Below, one piece after another: positions 41,048 through 50,200 of a DNA stretch of 64,000 bases. The notes below the pieces were generated by a model. It worked only from the letters and a program-made list of their open reading frames with translations. It had not been told where the DNA came from and searched no databases. How positions within the stretch are numbered: position 1 is the first letter of the stretch; the number at the start of each line of letters is the position of its first letter. Origin of the DNA: Filifactor villosus (GTDB taxonomy: Bacteria; Bacillota; Clostridia; Peptostreptococcales; Filifactoraceae); contig NZ_JBHSHL010000025.1 of assembly GCF_042652965.1 (NCBI RefSeq), positions 1 through 64,000 of the forward strand. Reading direction: 5' to 3'. A program made the translations under genes and the position numbers.

Positions 41048-42448
41048 ATGAAAAAAATAAGCCGTACCTTTGTTGTTTTTTTGGGGTTTATGATGATGTT
41101 TGCCGTTTCATCTTACGCACAAACTTACGATAACAGCTACAAGATGAGGATAGGCCTTCACTATGCAGGAAATGCCAAAACAAGTTATGAACTCATTATG
41201 AACGCTCCGAGATTGCTTGATCACTCTTCTGTTGTGGTATTTTCGACTCTGCCTTCAAGAAAGATCTCCTATCAGAGTATAACCCTAGGCAATGCCTATG
41301 ACAGTTTTGAGAAGGCGAAATTTTCCGCCGAACGCAACGGAGGATTCGTATGCTACAAGGATGGAAGTTATTATGAAGCTGCGTTGGCATCTTCTTCGTA
41401 TTGGAAGGTGGAAACGGCGGTGGTGACAGAAGGTTCTGACCATATTCTGTTTGCTTTCGTGCCCAAAAAAGACCTCCTTTTATCCTCGGAGGATGAACGT
41501 TTTATGCTCAACAAGCGCAACTATCGGGGAGAGTTGGAACTGCTTGCCTCAAACTCCAAGCTGACTGCGATCAACTACATCGGCCTCCAGGACTATCTCT
41601 ATGGGGTGGTGCCTAAGGAAATTCAATACAATTGGGAGATGGAGGCTCTCAAAGCTCAAGCGATTTGTTCGCGTAACTTCTCCATCAAAAATAAAGGAAA
41701 GTATGCAAAACATGGTTTCGACCTCGACACCTCGACCTACTCGCAGGTCTACGGAGGTCTGGATGCGGAGAACGAAAGAACTAACAGAGCAGTGGATGAG
41801 ACCTTGTCCAAACTCGGCTACTACAACGACGAGATCGCGGACCTCTTCTTTTTTGCGGAGAGCGGAGGACGAACCGAGAGCAGTGAAAATGTCTGGGGGA
41901 TGAAACGCTCCTATCTCATAGGTGTTGACGATCCCTATTCTCTGGGAGGTTCCTATGCGAACTGGAAGTTCAGTATCAGTCGCTCAAGTCTTGAGGGCAA
42001 AATGTCCAAGGCGGGCAGCTCCGTCGGAGATATCGAGAGGATATCGATCGACGACAGGACGGAAAACGACAGAGTCAAACTTATTACCGTCCACGGCAGT
42101 AAGGGAAGTCGTACTTTTAAGAGAGAAGAGTTCAGAAGACTGATCGGCAACACTCAACTCAAGAGTATGTATTTCGATATCGAGGTTCGAGAAGGCGACA
42201 AGTCTTCCTCCGAACTCGATGATATCTTCTTCGAACTCGAACAGGTCGTAGACGGGAAGAAAGACATCACTCCCGCACCCGAACGAAGAGGAAGCGGCAG
42301 TAAGGTTGGAGATACGATAACCTTTCTCGGACATGGATACGGACACGGGGTGGGTATGAGCCAGTATGGAGCTCACAAGATGGCTCAACAGGGAAGGGAC
42401 TACACACAGATCCTCGCCCACTACTTCAAAGGCGTGGAAGTGAGATAA
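41048..42448 (+). CDS. SpoIID/LytB-domain secreted protein
   Basis: 466 residues. Signal peptide (1-25, cut near SYAQT). The SpoIID core runs from about 170 to 460: GLQDYLYGVVPKEI, ALKAQAICSRNF, FFAESGGRTES, and GHGYGHGVGMSQYGAHKMA at the C-terminus. SpoIID is a peptidoglycan lytic transglycosylase acting on stem-free glycans. SpoIID-like genes in the ruv/queA cluster occur in many Clostridia and are not proof of sporulation. Confidence 0.88.
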   Translation: MKKISRTFVVFLGFMMMFAVSSYAQTYDNSYKMRIGLHYAGNAKTSYELIMNAPRLLDHSSVVVFSTLPSRKISYQSITLGNAYDSFEKAKFSAERNGGFVCYKDGSYYEAALASSSYWKVETAVVTEGSDHILFAFVPKKDLLLSSEDERFMLNKRNYRGELELLASNSKLTAINYIGLQDYLYGVVPKEIQYNWEMEALKAQAICSRNFSIKNKGKYAKHGFDLDTSTYSQVYGGLDAENERTNRAVDETLSKLGYYNDEIADLFFFAESGGRTESSENVWGMKRSYLIGVDDPYSLGGSYANWKFSISRSSLEGKMSKAGSSVGDIERISIDDRTENDRVKLITVHGSKGSRTFKREEFRRLIGNTQLKSMYFDIEVREGDKSSSELDDIFFELEQVVDGKKDITPAPERRGSGSKVGDTITFLGHGYGHGVGMSQYGAHKMAQQGRDYTQILAHYFKGVEVR

Positions 42449-42498
42449 CTTTTGCCCGATATAGAAGAATAAGACGCAGAAAGAAGGAGAATTACTTA

Positions 42499-43518
42499 TT
42501 GAATACAAAAGATTTTTATTATTACTTGCCCGAGGAGAGAATCGCACAGGAACCCCTCGCCAAACGAGATGACTCCAAACTGCTCATCGTCGATAAAAAG
42601 AGAGGAGATTTGGAGCATAGCAGCTTCTCTGAAATCAAACACCGCCTTCGAAGCGGCGATGTGCTCGTGTTGAACAACACGAGGGTTATTCCGGCAAGGC
42701 TTTTCGGAACCAAGAAGGAGACCGGTGCGTCCATCGAGTTTCTTTTGCTTAAGCGACTCGATATGAAGAAGTGGGAAGTGATGTGTAAGCCGGCCAAGAG
42801 GCTCAAGGAGGGAACAATCGTAGACTTCCACTCGACTTTGTCGGCAAAAGTACTTGAAATCAAGGACGAAGGCATCCGCATCGTCGAATTTATCTACAAA
42901 GGAGTCTTTGAAGAGATCCTCGATGACCTGGGGACCATGCCCCTGCCTCCCTATATCCATAAGAAACTTGAAGATAAGGAGAGGTATCAAACCGTCTATT
43001 CCAAGGTGGAAGGCTCTTGTGCCGCTCCGACGGCGGGACTTCACTTTACTCCGGAGCTCTTGGAAAAACTTGGAGAAGAAGGGGTACAGATTGAATATGT
43101 GACCCTGCACGTCGGTCTGGGTACCTTCCGACCGGTGATGGTCGAAGATATCGAAAACCACAGGATGCACAGTGAATACTATCGAATCGATGAGGACGTC
43201 GCTGAGAGAATCAACCGGGCAAAGGAAGAGGGCAGGCGTATCATCTGTGTGGGGACCACATCGGTGAGGACCTTGGAATCCGCTGCCGAAAACGAAAGGC
43301 TCACCAAACTGGAAGGTTGGACGGACATCTTTATCTATCCGCCCTATACGTTTCAGATGGCAGAGGGGCTGATCACCAATTTTCATCTGCCGGAGTCTAC
43401 CTTGCTTATGCTCGTCAGTGCCTTTTGTGACAAAGAAAAGATATTGAACGCCTATCAAAGGGCGATTGAGGCAGAATATCGATTTTTCAGTTTCGGGGAC
43501 GCGATGCTTCTTATATGA
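42499..43518 (+). CDS. queA: tRNA preQ1(34) S-adenosylmethionine ribosyltransferase-isomerase
   Basis: 339 residues. QueA transfers ribosyl from SAM to 7-aminomethyl-deazaguanine in tRNA, making epoxyqueuosine. Typical blocks: YYLPEERIAQEP, VLVLNNTRVIPARL, SCAAPTAGLHFTPELL, LHVGLGTFRPV and GLITNFHLPESTLLMLVSA. TTG start with GAAGGAG upstream. Works with tgt, 310 bases downstream. Confidence 0.96.
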   Translation: MNTKDFYYYLPEERIAQEPLAKRDDSKLLIVDKKRGDLEHSSFSEIKHRLRSGDVLVLNNTRVIPARLFGTKKETGASIEFLLLKRLDMKKWEVMCKPAKRLKEGTIVDFHSTLSAKVLEIKDEGIRIVEFIYKGVFEEILDDLGTMPLPPYIHKKLEDKERYQTVYSKVEGSCAAPTAGLHFTPELLEKLGEEGVQIEYVTLHVGLGTFRPVMVEDIENHRMHSEYYRIDEDVAERINRAKEEGRRIICVGTTSVRTLESAAENERLTKLEGWTDIFIYPPYTFQMAEGLITNFHLPESTLLMLVSAFCDKEKILNAYQRAIEAEYRFFSFGDAMLLI

Positions 43519-43614
43519 ACCGAAATCTTACCTTTGTGAAGGAAGGGGAAAGCATCACTGAATTGTTCCGACACGTTAAGGTCGAATGTGCTATGGATAA
43601 TTTCGACCTAGGCA

Positions 43615-43745
43615 ATACCGCATCATTCAAAGGATCGATACAAAATCAAGTTTATACGAAGGGTAGAATCTTTGAATATATCGATTTGACAAAGCTTTGT
43701 ATTTATAAACTCAAAGAAAAATTAGGAATTTACTTTCTTTCAGAA
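43615..43745. repeat. Family C palindromic repeat
   Basis: ATACCGCATCATTCAAAGG ... TCGATTTGACAAAGC ... TTAGGAATTTAC. It separates queA from tgt. A short frame across it (43515-43754) is repeat-derived. Confidence 0.5.
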
Positions 43746-43827
43746 GAAATATAAAGTAAATTTGGCTGTCAATATGTCATCACACTGTTGCGGGAAAAGT
43801 GAAAAAACTGCTATGAATGGAGGAAGA

Positions 43828-44955
43828 ATGGAAGCAATAAGATATGAACTGATCAAAACCTGTAAACAATCGGGGGCAAGACTGGGGCGTCTGCACACTC
43901 CCCACGGAGTGATCGACACCCCGATCTTTATGCCGGTAGGCACCCAAGCGACCGTAAAGTCGATGACTCCGGAAGAACTCAAGGAGATGGAAGCCAAGAT
44001 CATCCTCTCCAACACCTACCACCTCTTCTTGAGGCCGGGGCATAAATTGGTCGAAAAGGCGGGGGGCCTCCATAAGTTTATGAACTGGGACAGGGCGATC
44101 CTTACCGACTCGGGAGGATTTCAGGTGTTCAGCTTGGGAGACCTTCGTAAGATCACGGAGGAAGGAGTTCTGTTTCGCTCCCATTTGGATGGGAGCAAGC
44201 AGTTCCTCAGTCCTGAAATCGCCATCGGAGTCCAAAACTCCTTGGGCGCCGACATCATCATGTCCTTTGACGAATGTACGCCCTACCCTGCCGACCACTC
44301 CTACACCAAACACTCGATGGAAAGGACGACCCGATGGGCAAAACGGGGAAAAGATGCACACAAGTACCCTGACAGACAGGCCCTGTTCGGCATCGTTCAG
44401 GGCGGAATGTACAAAGAACTGCGCTATGAATCCGCCATGCAATTGCAGGAGATTGACTTCCCTGGCTACTCCATAGGAGGATTATCCGTTGGAGAACCCA
44501 AGGGGATGATGAGGGAGATCCTGTCTCACACCACACGGTTTTTGCCCAAGGACAAACCTCGTTATCTTATGGGAGTAGGCACTCCCGACGACCTCATCGA
44601 CGGAGTCATTCTCGGAGTCGATATGTTTGACTGCGTTCTGCCTACACGGATTGCTCGAAACGGCACGGCCATGACCTCCCGGGGTAGGTTGGTCGTACGC
44701 AATGCCACCTATATGGAGGACTTCTCCAAACTCGACGAAAACTGTGATTGCTACACCTGTCGCAACTACAGCAGGGCCTACCTGCGCCATCTGGTCAAAA
44801 CCGACGAGATTCTTGGAGCTCGGCTCATCAGCTACCACAACCTCTACTTCTTGCTCAATCTGATGAAGAAGATCAGGGAGGCGATTATGGAAGACAGGCT
44901 CCTCGACTTCAAAAAAGAATTTTTTGAAAGTTACGGATATGAGAAGAATTTTTAG
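43828..44955 (+). CDS. tgt: Queuine/preQ1 tRNA-guanine transglycosylase
   Basis: 375 residues. Exchanges G34 for preQ1 in tRNAs with GUN anticodons. Blocks: TPIFMPVGTQATVKSM, LTDSGGFQVFSLG, SFDECTPYP, GIVQGGMY, the nucleophile region GVDMFDCVLPTRIARNG, and zinc ligands CDCYTCRNYSRAYLRHL. The start at 43828 follows GGAGGAAGA; 22 earlier in-frame codons do not fit. In most Clostridia yajC follows directly; here 14.7 kb intervene. Confidence 0.96.
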   Translation: MEAIRYELIKTCKQSGARLGRLHTPHGVIDTPIFMPVGTQATVKSMTPEELKEMEAKIILSNTYHLFLRPGHKLVEKAGGLHKFMNWDRAILTDSGGFQVFSLGDLRKITEEGVLFRSHLDGSKQFLSPEIAIGVQNSLGADIIMSFDECTPYPADHSYTKHSMERTTRWAKRGKDAHKYPDRQALFGIVQGGMYKELRYESAMQLQEIDFPGYSIGGLSVGEPKGMMREILSHTTRFLPKDKPRYLMGVGTPDDLIDGVILGVDMFDCVLPTRIARNGTAMTSRGRLVVRNATYMEDFSKLDENCDCYTCRNYSRAYLRHLVKTDEILGARLISYHNLYFLLNLMKKIREAIMEDRLLDFKKEFFESYGYEKNF

Positions 44956-44966
44956 GAGTTTTGTAT

Positions 44967-44972
44967 TATAAT
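44967..44972 (+). promoter_or_regulatory. Likely -10 box of the flavodoxin gene
   Basis: TATAAT just after the tgt stop; no good -35 at 17 bases. Transcription from here would include the whole structured leader. Confidence 0.45.
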
Positions 44973-44984
44973 AAAAGAGGAAGA

Positions 44985-45085
44985 CACAGTTGGAAGCAGG
45001 ACCTGCCAACACTGTGAATACAATCGGTTATTCGGGATAAGAGATCGCTTGCTCAGAGATTCGGCAAACCCTGCCGGTGAGTGAG
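44985..45085 (+). ncRNA. Structured 5' leader of the flavodoxin gene (candidate cis-regulatory RNA)
   Basis: Three consecutive hairpins. The first is CACAGTTGG ... CCAACACTGTG (44985-45016) with an inner CAGG-A-CCTG. The second is a small TTAT..ATAA stem with TCGG loop near 45028-45040. The third is CTTGCTCA/TGAGTGAG (two wobble pairs) enclosing CGGCA/TGCCG (45048-45085). The ribosome site AAAGGAG follows at 45102. It does not match a riboswitch class that I can name; AAGCAGGACCTGCC resembles part of the B12 box, but the rest of that aptamer is absent. Confidence 0.4.
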
Positions 45086-45116
45086 AAGGATACGAAAAGT
45101 TAAAGGAGAAAAACGT

Positions 45117-45635
45117 ATGAAAGGGATTGTAGTATATTCATCAAAAACAGGAAACACAAAGAAAATGGCGGAGGTCATCTATGAGGCACTCAAGAATACG
45201 GAGGGAGTGGATGCGGAGCTCTTCGACATCAAAGATAAACCCGACATCGAAGGCTATGACTTCGCTTTGATCGGAGGTTGGGTCGATAAAGCCCTGCCTG
45301 ACAACCTTGCTATGAAACTGATCAAGTCCACGGCACAAAACAACCTGGGACTCTTTGTCACCCTCGGCGCTATGCCCGACTCCGAGCACGGCTTGCAGGT
45401 GGAAGATAACCTCAATGAACTCCTGCAAGGCAAAAATTCCTTCGGGACCTATAAGTGCCCCGGTTTGGTAGATCCCAAACTTGTTCAGAAAATGAGGGGC
45501 TTCACGGGCAAGATCGTTCCGGCACACATTCGGGACAAGATGGTAAAGGCGGGGGAAGAGTCCAGGTATGCGACCGATGAAGAGCTGGCACAAGCGGCTC
45601 AGTACTTTGTTGACAAAGTAAGAGAAAAGATGTAG
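45117..45635 (+). CDS. Flavodoxin-family protein (BilS-like)
   Basis: 172 residues. FMN phosphate loop SSKTGNTKKMAE at 8-19, then GYDFALIGGWVDKALPD and LFVTLGAMPDSEHG. It is more like the flavodoxin-domain partner proteins (BilS type) than classical short-chain flavodoxin. Low-potential electron carrier; partner unknown, though its place next to a heme-uptake island makes a role in heme or tetrapyrrole reduction worth testing. Start at 45117 (AAAGGAG upstream). Confidence 0.8.
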   Translation: MKGIVVYSSKTGNTKKMAEVIYEALKNTEGVDAELFDIKDKPDIEGYDFALIGGWVDKALPDNLAMKLIKSTAQNNLGLFVTLGAMPDSEHGLQVEDNLNELLQGKNSFGTYKCPGLVDPKLVQKMRGFTGKIVPAHIRDKMVKAGEESRYATDEELAQAAQYFVDKVREKM

Positions 45636-45790
45636 GAGATTAGGAAGGATACCTCTCGACATAACTACGGGACCGTGTATATCGCTACCTGCTGCATTGT
45701 TGACAGGATCGATCCGTACTCATAGGAGATGAAACGGATTTTCGCAGTTGCGGGATAGAGAGGACAACAGTTCTCTCGGATAATGGGATT

Positions 45791-45898
45791 ATACTATTCT
45801 CCGTTTGAAATGCCGGGTATACGGAACATACAATTGCTGAAAACGATTTGGATGATCCTATGCCTTCAAAGTATTCAACCTGTCAATTCTGATAGTAT
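45791..45898. repeat. Family A palindromic repeat
   Basis: ATACTATTCTCCGTTTGAAA to CTGATAGTAT, 108 bases, close to 7992-8108. Confidence 0.65.
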
Positions 45899-45899
45899 T

Positions 45900-46012
45900 A
45901 TACTATTATTCTTTTGAGTTATGGATATAAACGATCTGTGAGGAATAGAAGATAGAATAATTTTTCGCAGTCAAAAAATAGATATATCAATACATCTATT
46001 GGATAATGGTAT
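45900..46012. repeat. Family B palindromic repeat, directly after A
   Basis: ATACTATTATTC to GGATAATGGTAT, one base from the preceding A copy. Confidence 0.65.
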
Positions 46013-46039
46013 TAGACGATCGGAAAGGATCGATAGGAT

Positions 46040-46091
46040 ACTCCATAAGTAGACAAGGCAAATAACCAAAACTACTTATGGAGTTTTTTTA
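46040..46091 (+). terminator. Strong terminator without an adjacent gene
   Basis: 13-bp perfect stem ACTCCATAAGTAG/CTACTTATGGAGT, 19-nt loop, then T7. It is 405 bases past the flavodoxin stop with only repeats between, so it closes either a long 3' UTR or a short unannotated transcript, and insulates the heme island. Confidence 0.7.
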
Positions 46092-46241
46092 TTGCAAAAA
46101 TTTGATACAAATTTGTCGTGGTAGAAGGATATTCCGTTTGGAGAAAACTGTTCAATAATATACGCGAAAAAAATTATATACTTATAAGCTTTGGAAATAA
46201 AGGAGAATATAAGTACAAAAAAATATTTTTTAAAAAAATCC

Positions 46242-46290
46242 TTGAATACAGATGATAAATATTATACAATAATAACGATAATAATTATCA
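46242..46290 (+). promoter_or_regulatory. Fur-controlled promoter of the heme island
   Basis: -35 TTGAAT (46242-46247), 17-base spacer, -10 TACAAT (46265-46270). A Fur box cGATAAT-A-ATTATCA (46276-46290) covers the expected start point; it matches the 7-1-7 inverted repeat except for one base. Iron-replete repression is expected. Confidence 0.75.
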
Positions 46291-46686
46291 GTATTACTTA
46301 TTGCGATTTCCGAATACGGAGGAATAAGATTGCATGAAACCATATGGAAGATCTCCTGTTGTTCGGATCGAGTGAAATAGGAAGACGGAGGACTTGAGGA
46401 GGCCTGTGTCGAGACGGGTCGCAAGAGTCGAAAACAAGGTGGTGGATCTGCAGACCTGCGTTGTTTTGTTCGTTTTTCCTTGTCGAAAGAGAGGTAGTTA
46501 TTATCGCATATTAGGTATTAGTCCGGATCGCTTTGGAAGTTTTTGAGGATCTTTATAAGAGCTGATGCAATGTTGACGATAGGGCTGCTTTCTTACGGGC
46601 CGTGTTCTTTGTTTCGGTTCTACGATTTGATCTTTGAAGGGACCGGGGCGGATTTCGGGCAGCATATAATGAAAAGGAGGAGACAA
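46291..46686 (+). other. Long leader of the heme island
   Basis: About 400 bases separate the promoter from the first gene. It holds a 13-codon frame at 46334 with GGAGG upstream, and a hairpin-like AAAACAA ... TTGTTTT with a following T-rich run (about 46431-46485) that could attenuate transcription. No known riboswitch seen. Confidence 0.35.
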
Positions 46687-47133
46687 ATGAAAAACATCTT
46701 AAAAAAGCTATCGGTACTATTGACATTGGTACTCGTCTTGGGAAGCCTTAGCTCTCAAGCCTTTGCAACGGGACAGAGGTATAAGATAACAGTGTATAAA
46801 AATGAGGAGTGCACCCAACTGGCATCCGCTCACGCACAGGAGGCTTTTATCAGGGCGGAAAAAGACGGCTCGACGTTCAAGGTTATTACGCACAAAAAAA
46901 TCTCCGGACCTCCACCGTTTTCCTGGATAAAGGGAGAGATTGAAAGTTTGAAGATCGATAATGTGGGACAAGGAAGAATTGAAAATAGCTCTTCGGACCC
47001 GAGGGTGTTTATATTTGACAACGTACCTCAAGAAATTCCAACGAACAGTGCTTATAAGGCTGAGTTTCGTTTTTCGGTGGGCGTAATCCATCCCAAAAAA
47101 ACGGTATACCTTAAGTTTACACCGATCCGATAA
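46687..47133 (+). CDS. Small secreted NEAT-like protein
   Basis: 148 residues. Signal peptide 1-28 (cut near QAFATG). The rest is one compact domain: QRYKITVYKNEECTQLASAH, a loop rich in Ser/Pro, VFIFDNVPQEIP, and AEFRFSVGVIHPKKTVYLKF. The N-terminal strand/helix start and the terminal strand pattern resemble NEAT domains, but the usual SM.N motif is absent, so heme binding is inferred mainly from context. No LPXTG or SLH, so it may be free or shuttle between partners. First gene after the Fur promoter; ended by a terminator at 47153. Confidence 0.6.
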   Translation: MKNILKKLSVLLTLVLVLGSLSSQAFATGQRYKITVYKNEECTQLASAHAQEAFIRAEKDGSTFKVITHKKISGPPPFSWIKGEIESLKIDNVGQGRIENSSSDPRVFIFDNVPQEIPTNSAYKAEFRFSVGVIHPKKTVYLKFTPIR

Positions 47134-47152
47134 GAGATGTTTATACAGAGTC

Positions 47153-47190
47153 GGATAGAGGGAAGACCTCCCTCTATCCCTCTGTTTTTT
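47153..47190 (+). terminator. Terminator between the small NEAT-like gene and the giant surface gene
   Basis: 11-bp perfect stem GGATAGAGGGA/TCCCTCTATCC, 5-nt loop, then CTCTGTTTTTT. Partial read-through would lower expression of the large downstream gene. Confidence 0.8.
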
Positions 47191-47287
47191 GTGCGTTGAG
47201 AGACCTCGAGGGCCGAAGATGTTCGGCAAGGGTCATAAAAAACATATAGGGTTATTTACAGATAAGAGAGAAGAAAGGAATGAGAAC

Positions 47288-50200
47288 ATGAATCGAAGAT
47301 GGAGAAGAAGCATCGCCTTCCTCCTGATATGGACGATGCTGTCCGGAGTATGGGGACTTCCGATCAGGAGGGTGTATGCAGAGGGAGTAACCGAGCCTAT
47401 GGAGGAGGTCTTGATATCCGCAAGGAGTGTTGAAGAGGGCTTACATACATCTTTTGAAACGGAGAACTTCCTTGAGGAGAAGGGAGATCTGTCGCTACAG
47501 GCGGAAGAGGTGAAGGTTGTAGGGTATTCGATCGAAAAGTGGTATTCTTCTGAAAACAGATGGAATAAGGTAGGGGAGGGCTATAACAGAAATCCTTATT
47601 TCAAAGTCTATGTGGAAGAAAAGGACGGGGATAGGAGAGCCTATTGTTATCTGCCCAAGTCGATCTATGAGCAACAGCCCGTCTCGGCGGGGAACGTATA
47701 TGAGAGAGATTATACGTATGAATGGGTGGAGCCCGATCCCGAGGGAGCACCCCTTACAACGGGGACGGCGATCGCATTGGATCGTCCTTACGACAAGGGG
47801 AGCGGGGACTATGCCTACTATCGCCATGAAGTCTGCAAGGTGGAGATTCCGATGGCGGAGGGAGATCTGCCCCGACAGCTGCATCTGCGTTGTAAAAGCA
47901 AGGGGCAGGAGAATGGTTACCCGGCTTCCTCCGATACCGTATGGAGACTAACCAAGTCGGGGGAGAAGGAGGGGACACAAAGGAACAAACTTTCCGCCCC
48001 CGTCGCCATAAGCAGTACCGGAAGTTTTATCAATACGGCAAAACTGGAAGGCGGCGACATCTACCAACAGGGCTATGGGAATAATCTCGAAATCCAGGTC
48101 TATTCTCCCGATATGAATGAAGAGCCGTTTTGTCAATCGATCGATATTCGCTATACCTTGGACGGAACGGAGCCGACGGCGGAGTCTCCCAAGATAAGAC
48201 GAAATCAACCTCCATCGGAGACGCTGTCTGAGAAGATAAATTATAGCACGAATATCACTTATACTAAAGATGCAAGTGATGTTCAAAACGCTCCCGAAAG
48301 ACTGCCCTATGATTGGAAGAAGGGGGGGCGCCATGTCCTCAAGCTCAAGGCCTTTGCCCCGGGGTTGGAGGCCTCCGATACGGTAACGCAGGAGTTTGAG
48401 TTGGAGAAGTTTCCGGAACATGATCTCAGTCAATCCCGTCTATTGGGCTGCAGAACGGTGGTGGCAAATCTCAAGGACGGAATAAAAGCGGATATCTACT
48501 ATGACAGCAAGATCGCTCTGAGGCAGGAGACCGAGGGCAGGATCTATGAGGTTGCGAGGGAGTTCTGCAACTCGAGGTCGGAGTCGCGCTTCCTCCCCAT
48601 AACCTTGGAGGTGACCAATCCGGAAGGTTATGTTTTGAAGCCATTGAACAAATCGTCAAGACAGTTGTTTTTTACATTAAAGAACCTGAGGCAGGGAGAT
48701 CTGTCCTTATTGGAACTGTCGGAAGATAAGTTGGAAGCCTACGAGATAAAGGATGACGGAAGCATCGAAAAGCTCGAGTATCCTCAAGGTTTCAATGTGC
48801 AGGACGTCTTCGGGATAAAGAGTCTGATGTTCTCGGTGATCCCCGAAGATGAACAGGGACAGGGGGTCGATCCCGCGGTTGAAAAGATTGTTCGCCATTA
48901 TATCGTTGTAGAAAAAGGCTCCGACAACAGCGTGCTTTCTTTGGAGGAGTTGAAGAAGAAGGCGAAGGAGACCGTGAGCTATGCCAAGAATCTTCCGCAG
49001 GAAGTTTTGGAAGAGGAGAGCAGACAGAAGATCAAGGACAAAACGGCTGTCTTGCAGTCGACTCTGAAGGATGAAGCGGTCACGCAGGAGAGATTGCTCA
49101 AGGAGCTCGAGAGTTTGCAGGAGGCGATCCTGAGACTGAAGGCAAAGGAGCAGGAGTACGGGGATGCCAAAACTTTGAGAGAGAAACTCAAGACACTGAT
49201 CGAAGATAGTAAGGGCAATAAGGTAAGAGGTTTTAAGAATGTGGCTTACCTGCAATATATGTTTGATCCCGTAGTAAAACAAATAGAGGAGGGAGCATAT
49301 TCCAATCCCGAAGCGACTGCGGAGGAATTACAGCAGGCCATCGATACCCTGCAGTCCGCAATCAACTCTCTGCCCGAGGTGGACGAGTTTGCGAAGCAGC
49401 CCGATGACTTGGAAGACGGGATCTATAAGGTGCCGGTCCAGCTTCGCAATTTCGGAGACGAGGGACAGCCTTCCATGGGAAACGCGGCGATAGGCAAAAC
49501 GGGTTATCTCTTTGTGGAAAACGGAAAACAAAGGCTGAGAGTGCAGTTTGTCCCTCTCTATGTATTGGGGATGTGGGGACATTTGATCGATGCATGGTAC
49601 TACAATCCCGAACAGGAGATTGTGAAACCTAAGGAAGTATCCCTTCTCGGAGAGCGTCACCACATCATCCCCGTGGAGAAAAAGAACGGGATCGGTCTGG
49701 ACATGAAACCCTATGATTTCCTGACGATCGTGGATATTCCGATCGAGAAATTTACGGAGTCTCCGAGGCGTTATGTATCGGTATCCGTGGATGCGATGAA
49801 TCTTATCTTCAGCGGAAAGCCTTACAGCAACGATCCGAAGGATCTCAAAGATGCCGTCTTTGCCATCGACTACAACCAAATAACAAAGCTCAACGACGCA
49901 AGTGAGATCGTATGGGAAGATGAGATGAAGCAAGATCAGACTGAGGGCGAATTGGACAAACGTCTGAACTCTTTGATCGAAAAGACGACCAAAGCGATAA
50001 AGGGAAGTTATCCGGCGGATAAAACAGAAGCTCTGAAAAAAATGCTCGAAGCAGCTCAAAACCTTGCGGTGAATCCGTCTGCGACAAACGAGCAAAAAGA
50101 AGAAATGTGCGAGAGTTTGGAAGCGCTCTTAAAAGAAATAGGGTTTGAGGATAACAAACCGACACCGCCCGGCGGAGGAAGCTACGGTTACGATGTAGAC

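Noticed and set aside
43515..43754. 79-codon frame between queA and tgt
   Set aside because: It runs through a family C repeat, has no ribosome site suited to it, and matches no family.
44985..45016. Cobalamin riboswitch B12 box upstream of the flavodoxin gene
   Set aside because: AAGCAGGACCTGCC resembles the box, but the two-base GA is missing, the aptamer core upstream is absent, and the motif lies at the 5' end of the likely transcript.
46543..46686. N-terminal extension of the small NEAT-like gene from ATG 46543
   Set aside because: The signal peptide and ribosome site (AAAAGGAGGAGAC) place the start at 46687; the upstream frame is not secretion-like.
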